This document shows positions 26,353-32,434 of a DNA stretch of 54,459 nt, one piece after another (position 1 is the first letter of the stretch; each line of letters opens with the position of its first letter). Origin of the DNA: a virus; the IMG/VR virus record IMGVR_UViG_3300047673_000357, positions 1 to 54,459 of that record, one strand, 5' to 3'. Position numbers and translations under genes: made by a program. A model generated the notes under the pieces. It saw nothing but the letters and a program-made list of their open reading frames with translations, was not told the DNA's origin and did no database searches.

Positions 26353-27213
26353 ATGCCAGACCTTTGGATGCCCGGGGCGATACGGGCCGATGTCGGGGAT
26401 CACGCCCCGTGCGACACGCAGTACCCCGCGAAGGCGATCGCGCACATCACGTGGGACCGGAACGCGACCGCCGCGAAGCCGCAGGACCAAGTCCCCTTCG
26501 CCAACCTGAAGTCCTACTTCACCGGTGGCGGCATCGGCATGGCCCCGCACATCCTGTGGGACCCCTTCACCGGCGCGTTCGCGCAGTTCTACCCGGCCGA
26601 CTCCCGCTCCAAGAGTGTCGTCGACCTCGCGGGCGGGACGAGGACGAACCGCGCGGGGAAGGTGGTCATTCAGATCGAGGCCGTCTTCTTCCCGTACTGC
26701 CGGGTCGGCGGCAAGGTCTACGCCGAGTTGGACCAGACCCCGTGCAAGGGCTGGCAGCAGCTACAGGACTGGGTGACGTCGTGGGGCGTCCCGCAGGCGT
26801 GGCCTATGGGCCGTCCCACCGACTTCACCCCGCACCGCAACGAGCACGTGTGGGAGACCGAAGGCGGCTGGTACGGGCACGGCGAGACCCCGGAGAACAC
26901 ACACGTCGACCCGGGCTCGTGGCCGCTGTTCATCGCCCCATCGAAGCCGCCACAGAAGCCGACCGACGAGCCGTTCCCGGGGACGTCGTTCTTCAGGGCC
27001 GGCCACCGGTCCCCGATCATCGCGGCGATGCACCGGAGGCTCGTCGCGGTCGGCTGCAACCACTACGCCAGCTCGGCCAACGCCGATACCTGGGGCCCTG
27101 GCGACGAGCGGAGCTACGCGGCCTGGCAGCGGAAGCTCAACTACACCGGGCCCGCTGCGGACGGCATCCCCGGCCCGTCGAGCTGGTCCAAGCTGCACGT
27201 CCCGAACGTCTGA
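26353..27213 (+). CDS. Endolysin: amidase with peptidoglycan-binding domain
   Basis: 286 residues. The amidase_2-like catalytic part (about 20-195) has AIAHITWDRN near the N terminus and GHGETPENTHVDPG with the second His and Asp-Pro-Gly ending typical of zinc amidases. The C-terminal domain (about 215-284: AMHRRLVAVGC ... SYAAWQRKLNY ... GIPGPSSW) matches the PG-binding_1 repeat. It would cut the bond between N-acetylmuramic acid and L-alanine. A holin gene follows 27 bases later. Confidence 0.88.
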   Translation: MPDLWMPGAIRADVGDHAPCDTQYPAKAIAHITWDRNATAAKPQDQVPFANLKSYFTGGGIGMAPHILWDPFTGAFAQFYPADSRSKSVVDLAGGTRTNRAGKVVIQIEAVFFPYCRVGGKVYAELDQTPCKGWQQLQDWVTSWGVPQAWPMGRPTDFTPHRNEHVWETEGGWYGHGETPENTHVDPGSWPLFIAPSKPPQKPTDEPFPGTSFFRAGHRSPIIAAMHRRLVAVGCNHYASSANADTWGPGDERSYAAWQRKLNYTGPAADGIPGPSSWSKLHVPNV

Positions 27214-27240
27214 TCCTCTTCACCGAACTGGAGTCTCATC

Positions 27241-27549
27241 ATGAACGTCCATCTCGACGCCGCGTACTGGCTCGGCCTGCTCGTCTCCGTCGTCCTCCCG
27301 GTCCTCGTCGGCCTGGTCACGACGAGAGTCACCAACGCGGGCATAAAGGCCGTGCTGCTCCTCGCGCTCAGCACGGCGACCGGGTTCGTCACGGAGTACG
27401 CGGGCCCGCACGACGCCGGGTACAGCGTGGGCACGGCGGCCGTCCTCGCTCTCGTGTCGTTCGCCACCGGGGTGCTCAGCCACTTCGGGTTCTGGAAGCC
27501 CGTCGGCGTCTCCGGCCGGGCGCAGGACTCGTTCGTCAAGGCGGCCTGA
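27241..27549 (+). CDS. Holin
   Basis: 102 residues. Three hydrophobic segments (about 9-26, 33-51 and 60-80) and a basic C terminus fit small phage holins that permeabilise the membrane and release the endolysin. RBS is ACTGGAG. Position right after the endolysin supports the call; the exact holin family is not assigned. Confidence 0.78.
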   Translation: MNVHLDAAYWLGLLVSVVLPVLVGLVTTRVTNAGIKAVLLLALSTATGFVTEYAGPHDAGYSVGTAAVLALVSFATGVLSHFGFWKPVGVSGRAQDSFVKAA

Positions 27550-27572
27550 CCGCGTCCATATAGGAGGCCCTG

Positions 27573-27833
27573 TTGGACGCCACCACCCTCGGCGCGGTCC
27601 TCGCCTGCGTGGGCGTGCTGTCCGGCTCGGTGGTGGCGTACATCGGGAAGCGGGGAGAGACCCGCAACTCGCTCACGGACCAGCTCCAAGAGGAACTGAC
27701 CGCCAAGCGCACTGAGCTGGCCACGGCGCAAGTCGAGGTCACGGCGTTGCAGCAGCAGCGTCGTGACTACCTCGTGAGGATCACTCAGCTTGAGATAGAG
27801 ATCATTCGACTCGGAGGAAACCCCATCCCATGA
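27573..27833 (+). CDS. Membrane/coiled-coil protein of the lysis cassette
   Basis: 86 residues with TTG start at 27573, AGGAGG 7-12 bases upstream. One N-terminal membrane helix (about 5-25) is followed by a coiled coil (SLTDQLQEELTAKRTELATA ... QQQRRDYLVRITQLEIE). The design resembles antiholins or second holins; it is translationally coupled (ATGA) to the collagen-like gene. Confidence 0.65.
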   Translation: MDATTLGAVLACVGVLSGSVVAYIGKRGETRNSLTDQLQEELTAKRTELATAQVEVTALQQQRRDYLVRITQLEIEIIRLGGNPIP

Positions 27834-28498
27834 CCCGGACCGAGCGCACGATCGTGCACCACTGGCGCGGCATCGCGGTCCTGTGCGCGATCGTCGCTCT
27901 GTTCGGCATCGCGTGGGCGACGTGGCATCGCGTGGATGAGTCGGACCGCAACTATGCGGCGGCCGCTGCCGAGGCGAATAAGCGGGGCGATGCGGTGTCG
28001 ACGCTGGCGGGGGATGTGCGGGCGCTGCGGGCGCAGGTGAAGGCGAGGGGTGGGACTCCGGTGGCTCCGGACCCATCGAAGGCCGTCCCCAGTCTGTCGG
28101 CGCGGGCGGAGGTCCCGGTGCCGATCCCCGGACCGCAGGGTCCCGCCGGAAGCCCGGGACCGTCGGGCTCCCCGGGGTCGTCTGGCGCGGCGGGAGCAGC
28201 TGGTTCCGCAGGCAGTCCCGGAGCGGTCGGTCCGACCGGCCCGGCCGGTCCTGTGGGCCCCACGGGTCCTCAGGGCGCGCAGGGCCCGGCTGGGCCTGCG
28301 GGGCAGAACGGGGCGGACGGAACGAACGGCCGCGATGGGCAGGATGGGCAGACCTGCCCGGACGGGTATTCGTTGCAGGCGCCGTCGTATGACCCGAATG
28401 CGCTGGTGTGCCGGAAGGACGGGGCACCGGATCCGAGCGGTTCTCCGTCTCCGACCCCGCTGGCTGCGGGCCTTGATCCGCGCCGCAAGTACGTATGA
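27830..28498 (+). CDS. Membrane-anchored collagen-like protein
   Basis: 222 residues. A membrane segment (about 13-31) and a short coiled coil (about 40-72) lead to 25 uninterrupted Gly-X-Y triplets (residues 101-175, for example GPTGPAGPVGPTGPQ), then a small Cys-bearing end (TCPDGY ... LVCRK) and a Pro/Ser tail. Collagen triplets would trimerise. Phage collagen-like proteins are usually tail fibres; one tethered to the membrane beside a holin is unusual. It may be a lysis, exclusion or cell-surface protein. Confidence 0.75.
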   Translation: MTRTERTIVHHWRGIAVLCAIVALFGIAWATWHRVDESDRNYAAAAAEANKRGDAVSTLAGDVRALRAQVKARGGTPVAPDPSKAVPSLSARAEVPVPIPGPQGPAGSPGPSGSPGSSGAAGAAGSAGSPGAVGPTGPAGPVGPTGPQGAQGPAGPAGQNGADGTNGRDGQDGQTCPDGYSLQAPSYDPNALVCRKDGAPDPSGSPSPTPLAAGLDPRRKYV

Positions 28499-28507
28499 GC
28501 ACGCTAG

Positions 28508-28687
28508 CTACGCGGCCTCGACGACCTCGGCTCGGACCGCGGCCGCCCACTCCACCAACAGGCGCTCGTACGCCTCGCGTTCCTCCGCGGTGAGCTGCGC
28601 CCCTGCACGCGACCACAGGGCGCGGATGTCCTCGTTCACGGCCGCAGCAGGCCGCACTGAGCCGCTAGGCAGAGGGGTGGGGGACAT
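28508..28687 (-). CDS. 59-residue minus-strand protein
   Basis: Read from ATG at 28687 to TAG at 28508, product begins MSPTPLPSGSVRPAAAVNED and has a helical body (IRALWSRAGAQLTAEEREAY, then ERLLVEWAAAV). It fills an otherwise empty gap, has helical periodicity and clear third-position GC bias, and is too well formed to be chance. It converges with the collagen-like gene and diverges from the HAD gene, marking the left edge of the cargo island. Function unknown. Confidence 0.65.
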   Translation of the reverse strand: MSPTPLPSGSVRPAAAVNEDIRALWSRAGAQLTAEEREAYERLLVEWAAAVRAEVVEAA

Positions 28688-28742
28688 GAGACAAGCCTAC
28701 GGGCCCACACCGACCCCGGGCCATGGCACAGTCAGGCCCTCA

Positions 28743-28754
28743 TATGATCGCCGC
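28743..28754 (+). promoter_or_regulatory. Possible leaderless promoter of the HAD gene
   Basis: TATGAT at 28743-28748 matches a -10 box and ends 6 bases before ATG 28755, so transcription would start at or next to the ATG. No Shine-Dalgarno precedes the ATG, as in leaderless actinobacterial mRNAs. A convincing -35 is not visible. Confidence 0.45.
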
Positions 28755-29417
28755 ATGATTCGCGCAGTGACCTTCGACGTCGGTGAATGCCTCGTAGACG
28801 AGACCCGGGAATACGGCACCTGGGCCGACTGGCTCCACGTACCCCGCCACACCTTCCACGCCATGTTCGGCGCCGTCATCGCCCAAGGCCGCGACTACCG
28901 CGAGACGTTCCAAGAGTTCCGGCCCGGCTTCGATCTGTACGAGGAGCGTGAGGCCCGGGCCGCGGCGGGGCAGCCGGAGACGTTCGGCGAGGACGATCTG
29001 TATGCCGACGTCCGGCCGGCGCTGACTCAGCTTCGCGCTGCTGGGCTGTGGCTGGGCATCGCCGGGAACCAGACTGTCCGCGCCGGCGGCATCTTGCGCG
29101 AGTTGTTCACCGACGATGTCGACCTGATCGGCACCTCGGACGACTGGGGCGCCTCAAAGCCCGACCTCGAGTTCTTCGACCGGGTGGCCGAGGCCGCCCC
29201 CTTCACCGCCGAGGAGATCCTCTACGTCGGCGACCGCGTCGACAACGACCTCCGCCCGGCCGTCGCCGCGGGCATGCCGACCGCGCTCGTGCGCCGCGGC
29301 CCGTGGGCCACGATCCAGTGGAACACCCAGGACGCGAAGGAGCTCCCCACCTTCCGGGTGGAGAGCCTCCTCGAACTGTCTGGTCTGATCCGGGACTTCA
29401 ACGCGCCAGGGCACTGA
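28755..29417 (+). CDS. HAD-superfamily hydrolase-like protein
   Basis: 220 residues. HAD motifs are recognisable: motif I FDVGECLVD with nucleophile Asp8, motif II IAGNQ, motif III GASKPD with Lys, motif IV YVGDRVDND. The second Asp of motif I, the acid/base of HAD phosphatases, is Gly10, as in dehalogenase or phosphonatase branches, so phosphatase activity is doubtful. It converges with the XRE-TPR gene with a 20-base tail overlap. It looks like bacterial cargo and could be expressed in lysogens. Confidence 0.78.
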   Translation: MIRAVTFDVGECLVDETREYGTWADWLHVPRHTFHAMFGAVIAQGRDYRETFQEFRPGFDLYEEREARAAAGQPETFGEDDLYADVRPALTQLRAAGLWLGIAGNQTVRAGGILRELFTDDVDLIGTSDDWGASKPDLEFFDRVAEAAPFTAEEILYVGDRVDNDLRPAVAAGMPTALVRRGPWATIQWNTQDAKELPTFRVESLLELSGLIRDFNAPGH

Positions 29418-30615
29418 CGGTCGTCGACCAGCCGTACAGGCGGTCGTCGAGGTCGCGGACGCACTTCTCGTGCTGGTGCGGCGCCAGCGCGCGCCGCACC
29501 TCCCGCACCCGGTCCATGCCCATCGCGTACCAGGTCCGCTCGAGCTGCTCGAGCGCGCGGACCGCGTACCCGCACGCGGCGTCCGGCTGCCCGGCCGCGG
29601 CCTCGACGGCGGCAAGGTCACCGAGGACGACCGTCGTCTGCTTCTCCTCGGTCGGGTCCAGCATCTCGAGAACCTCGAGGAGCGTGGTGCGGGCCTGCGG
29701 CAGGTGCCCGGCCTTCAGCTGCGTGTTCCCCTTGAACGCGGCGAGGCGAACCGGGGAGAACCAGTCGAGCCACTCCGGGCTCGCGTGCCTGCTGCCTGCC
29801 TCGAGCAGGGTCTCGGCGTGGCCGATCAGGTGCAGCGCCGTCCGCGTGTTGCCGCAGCGCGTCTCGCATTCGGCCTCGACCGCGTCCAGCCACGCTAGGA
29901 GTTCCACGGACGCGGGCCCGCGGCGGGCGTAGGTGCGGGCGGCCACCATGCGTTCCACCGCAGCCTCCCGCTCGCCCGCCCACCCCGGGATGAACGCGGT
30001 GTGGGCGAGGACCGCGGCGCCGAGCAGCGGGTCATCGGCCTCGCCCGCGGCCTGGAGCGCACGGAGCAACGTCTGCTGCGCGCGGTCGGCCTCGCGGAGG
30101 TCGAAGAACTCGATGCGTCCGGCCAGCAGGTAGGTCTCGGCGAGCGCGGCCGCGACCGACGCTCGAGTCTGCCCTGCGGTCTCCGGGAGCAGGGCGCAGC
30201 CGAGGGTGGCGTGCGCGATCGCTGACGGGTGCAGCATCGCAGGGGCGACGGACCAGTACAGGCGCCGGTGCGAGCGGGTCACGGCCTGGAAGTCCTGCGC
30301 GACGGACGCGGGTTGTATCGCGGCGACAGCCTGCGTCGGTACGACCGACAGGCCGACGGCGGCCGCGCTGGCGGCAAGCATCGTGCGGCGGCCTCGGTCG
30401 GGGACGATGCCGTCCGGTGGGGTGAATCCGAGCTGTTCCAGCTCCTGGCCGAGGGTGCGTGTGAGAGCGTGCGCCATGTCGCCCTGCGGCCAAGGGGGGC
30501 TGCTGGATTCCCAGCGGCGGACTTGGCGGACGCCGACGCCGAGTGCTTCGGCGAGGTCCTGCTGGGACCGGTAGCCGGCGGCGATGCGGGCGGACTTGAG
30601 GCGGGTGTTACCCAC
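29398..30615 (-). CDS. XRE helix-turn-helix regulator with TPR-like repeats
   Basis: 405 residues from GTG at 30615, with GGAAGG upstream. Residues about 5-50 are an XRE helix-turn-helix (GYRSQQDLAEALGVGVRQVR); a hydrophobic segment follows (about 78-100); the rest is Ala-rich TPR-like helical pairs (for example ALAETYLLAGRIEFFDLREA). Streptomyces encode many such XRE-TPR regulators linked to development and signalling. Here it is divergent from a three-gene operon (30803-31475), its probable target, and convergent with the HAD gene. Confidence 0.75.
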   Translation of the reverse strand: MGNTRLKSARIAAGYRSQQDLAEALGVGVRQVRRWESSSPPWPQGDMAHALTRTLGQELEQLGFTPPDGIVPDRGRRTMLAASAAAVGLSVVPTQAVAAIQPASVAQDFQAVTRSHRRLYWSVAPAMLHPSAIAHATLGCALLPETAGQTRASVAAALAETYLLAGRIEFFDLREADRAQQTLLRALQAAGEADDPLLGAAVLAHTAFIPGWAGEREAAVERMVAARTYARRGPASVELLAWLDAVEAECETRCGNTRTALHLIGHAETLLEAGSRHASPEWLDWFSPVRLAAFKGNTQLKAGHLPQARTTLLEVLEMLDPTEEKQTTVVLGDLAAVEAAAGQPDAACGYAVRALEQLERTWYAMGMDRVREVRRALAPHQHEKCVRDLDDRLYGWSTTVSALAR

Positions 30616-30691
30616 GGCGCACCTTCCTGGTTGGGCGTGCTCTCAGTGTCGCGCCAGGCCCTCATGATGGCCAGTGGTCACCCGTACAGAC

Positions 30692-30712
30692 CACCAAAAG
30701 TCCTCTTTGGTG
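30692..30712. promoter_or_regulatory. Operator-like dyad between XRE-TPR gene and the microprotein operon
   Basis: CACCAAA (30692-30698), 7 nt, TTTGGTG (30706-30712) is a perfect inverted repeat in the 187-base divergent gap. AAGTCCTC occurs within it and again 30-40 bases downstream. It is a likely binding site for the XRE-TPR protein. Confidence 0.5.
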
Positions 30713-30802
30713 CGGGATAAAGGCCTCTGGAAGTCCTCGAACCCTGCAATTGCACGGGCCACTCTTGTACGCACCAGCCCACCGGTGCCGCAGGGAGTCA
30801 CG

Positions 30803-31192
30803 ATGTCGACGACGAACTTACGAACGTCCGCAGGATGCACGCTGAGCGAGGCGGGCGCCGAGTGGGACGCGATCCGCGTGACCCGCAGCACCGGCCTGAC
30901 CGTTATGGAGATCCTCGGCACCCGCTGCGGCGCTGTCGTCGACGACCCGATGACGACCTCCCTGTACTTCTTCGTTCGACCGGGCACGGCCGCGGTGTGG
31001 GACGTCGACACGACGAGGCCGCTCGGCACGGGGAGCACGCTGACGATCCCGCCGGACCGCCGGACGCAGGGGCCGGGACCGCATTGGCGGATGTGTCCGG
31101 GTGAGGAGACGTGGCTCACGGATGCTGACGCGCTGAAGGCTGCGCTCGAGGACAGTCTCGGCCCGCGCCTTGGAGCGGAGCACTTCGGATGA
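30803..31192 (+). CDS. Cargo operon gene 1, 129-residue protein
   Basis: ATG 30803 is preferred because CAGGGAG stands 7-9 bases upstream; an in-frame start at 30674 would put 43 poor residues into the promoter region. The product has a beta-rich middle (DAIRVTRSTGLTVMEILGTR, TTSLYFFVRPGTAAVWDVDT) and a helical end. It resembles a small sensor or binding domain but matches no family I know. It is coupled by ATGA to the next gene. Confidence 0.65.
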   Translation: MSTTNLRTSAGCTLSEAGAEWDAIRVTRSTGLTVMEILGTRCGAVVDDPMTTSLYFFVRPGTAAVWDVDTTRPLGTGSTLTIPPDRRTQGPGPHWRMCPGEETWLTDADALKAALEDSLGPRLGAEHFG

Positions 31193-31335
31193 GCAGGGCG
31201 GCCGTTGTCGAGCGGGTCACTGAGGCCTATCGCGGCTGGATAGAGCATCTGCACGCGTGCGGGCAGTGCAGGGCGGGCGGTCTGTGTCGGATCGGCAAGC
31301 CGTTGAAAACGGCGTGGAAGCAGGCCAAGCGATGA
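31189..31335 (+). CDS. Cys/His microprotein, cargo operon gene 2
   Basis: 48 residues, overlapping its neighbours by 4 bases on each side. It has HLHACGQCRAGGLC, a compact His/Cys cluster able to bind zinc or another metal, within a basic helical peptide (ending KPLKTAWKQAKR). Too short for ordinary gene callers but fixed by its overlaps. Reminiscent of the small partner proteins that accompany XRE-type regulators in Streptomyces. Confidence 0.65.
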   Translation: MSRAAVVERVTEAYRGWIEHLHACGQCRAGGLCRIGKPLKTAWKQAKR

Positions 31336-31475
31336 GCAAGTCCACCCTGCCCCGCCTGTCCGGCCGGATCTCCAACTACTGCTGGGCCGAGCACACGGGC
31401 ACGCACGTCCACTGCACCGAGCCCGCTGGTCACAGCGGCCGGCACTGGCACCCGTACAGCAAGACCAGCTGGTAG
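31332..31475 (+). CDS. His-rich microprotein, cargo operon gene 3
   Basis: 47 residues from ATG 31332 (ATGA overlap). The core NYCWAEHTGTHVHC, followed by HSGRHWH, has two Cys and six His, a likely metal-binding knuckle. It ends the operon; a terminator follows 3 bases later. An upstream in-frame start at 31257 would overlap gene 2 more deeply and is rejected. Confidence 0.65.
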   Translation: MSKSTLPRLSGRISNYCWAEHTGTHVHCTEPAGHSGRHWHPYSKTSW

Positions 31476-31478
31476 ACC

Positions 31479-31514
31479 CCCCGTGCTGGTGACGGCCAAA
31501 GGGCCAGCACGGGG
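31479..31514 (+). terminator. Terminator of the cargo operon
   Basis: An 11-bp perfect stem (CCCCGTGCTGG at 31479-31489, CCAGCACGGGG at 31504-31514) with a 14-nt loop lies 3 bases after the last stop. Confidence 0.75.
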
Positions 31515-31549
31515 TACCGATGGCCGCCTATCCGAAGGGCGGCCGTCCT

Positions 31550-31587
31550 GACCCGCCGCAGTGCTCCCCCTGGGCCTGCGGCGGGTC
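31550..31587. terminator. Second hairpin in the cargo/lysogeny boundary
   Basis: GACCCGCCGCAG (31550-31561) and CTGCGGCGGGTC (31576-31587) form a 12-bp perfect stem with a 14-nt loop. It lies downstream of both the plus-strand operon and the minus-strand XRE gene, so it can serve either. A smaller GGCCGCC/GGCGGCC hairpin sits between the two. Confidence 0.6.
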
Positions 31588-31673
31588 ACCTCACGCCGAA
31601 AAAGTCCGTTCCCGCTGCGACGGACGCCCCGCCCTCCGGCGTAGGGCAGGTAGCGGGGTCGAGAAGCGGCCCG

Positions 31674-31907
31674 TTACCTGACGAGGTCGGTGAGCGGAGT
31701 GTCGAGGGCGTCGGCGATGAGGATCAGGTGGTCGATGAGCGTCGCGTGGGCGCCCTGTTCGATCCGGTTGACCGTCTTCCGGTCCAGGCCTGTCAGCTCG
31801 CCGAGCGTCTCTTGTGTGAGTTTCCGCTCGGTGCGGGCGGCGCGGATGTGGTCTCCGATGGCCTGTCGGCGGGCGAGTACCCGGGTGGGCAGGGGATCAG
31901 TGGGCAC
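31674..31907 (-). CDS. Small XRE-family regulator
   Basis: 77 residues from GTG at 31907. An XRE helix-turn-helix fills the protein: IRAARTERKLTQETLGELTG, then LDRKTVNRIEQGAHATLIDH. It faces away from the integrase gene across a 234-base region with three palindromes, so it is a probable autoregulator controlling integration or the 32142 gene. Confidence 0.8.
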   Translation of the reverse strand: MPTDPLPTRVLARRQAIGDHIRAARTERKLTQETLGELTGLDRKTVNRIEQGAHATLIDHLILIADALDTPLTDLVR

Positions 31908-32141
31908 GCATACACGCTGGTGGCGGGCGTGATCATTGTCTGTACCATCGCTGGTACATCTGCGAGATCATGTTCCGGCCAGAACACAACCATCATTCGA
32001 ATAAAACACTCGTTCGAGTGATGTGACCTTTGCTTCGTTGCGCATATGCAAAACTTGAACACACAATTACTTCACTGCACACACATCGGCCGCCCATCTC
32101 GGCGTGCCCCCTCCCGCGCCCAGCACAGGTGAATCCCCCGC
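31908..32141. promoter_or_regulatory. Control region with three distinct palindromes
   Basis: This AT-rich gap holds TGTACCA-N4-TGGTACA (31941-31958, perfect), TGTTCCGGCCAGAACA (31971-31986, one mismatch) and CACTCG-TT-CGAGTG (32007-32020, perfect), plus ATTCGAAT (31995-32002) and GCATATGC near 32041. Several binding sites for the XRE protein and others are likely. Its base composition differs clearly from the coding parts. Confidence 0.6.
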
Positions 32142-32375
32142 ATGCACAAAGACCCCCCGCCTCCCGCCGCGCGCCTGACCGACCTCCAAACGGCTCGGAT
32201 CGACTACGCCCGCCGCGAACTGGAGACACTCAGGGCCGAAGACCTCGCGCAACTGGAACCGGCATCCCTGGTCCTGATCGTCGAACGGCTACGCATCCGG
32301 CTCTACGAAACGCTGGAAGTCGTCGACGAAGTCTGCGATACCGGCCCACCCGACCAGACGAATAGCCACCCCTAA
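32142..32375 (+). CDS. Small helical protein before the integrase
   Basis: 77 residues, mostly helix (LTDLQTARIDYARRELETLR, then ASLVLIVERLRIRLYETLEV). No clear Shine-Dalgarno except a weak AGGTGAA further upstream. It may be a recombination directionality factor or an integrase partner by position, but it lacks a recognised motif. It ends 59 bases before the integrase start. Confidence 0.55.
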   Translation: MHKDPPPPAARLTDLQTARIDYARRELETLRAEDLAQLEPASLVLIVERLRIRLYETLEVVDEVCDTGPPDQTNSHP

Positions 32376-32434
32376 ATCACTTTGTGGACCCACAAGTCTG
32401 TTTAGGGATGGCAGTAGTTCGCTAGCATCGGGCC
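32376..32434. promoter_or_regulatory. Candidate attP next to the integrase
   Basis: TTGTGG-AC-CCACAA (32382-32395) is a perfect dyad immediately upstream of the serine integrase gene, where actinophage attP sites usually lie. Large serine integrases use short sites with imperfect dyads and a 2-bp crossover; the central AC could be that dinucleotide. This is inference from position and symmetry. Confidence 0.45.

Noticed and set aside
31520-31681. Possible 53-residue gene with CxxWxC pattern on the plus strand
   Set aside because: It runs through the second hairpin, has no ribosome site after the terminator, and overlaps the XRE gene. Kept only as a weak possibility.
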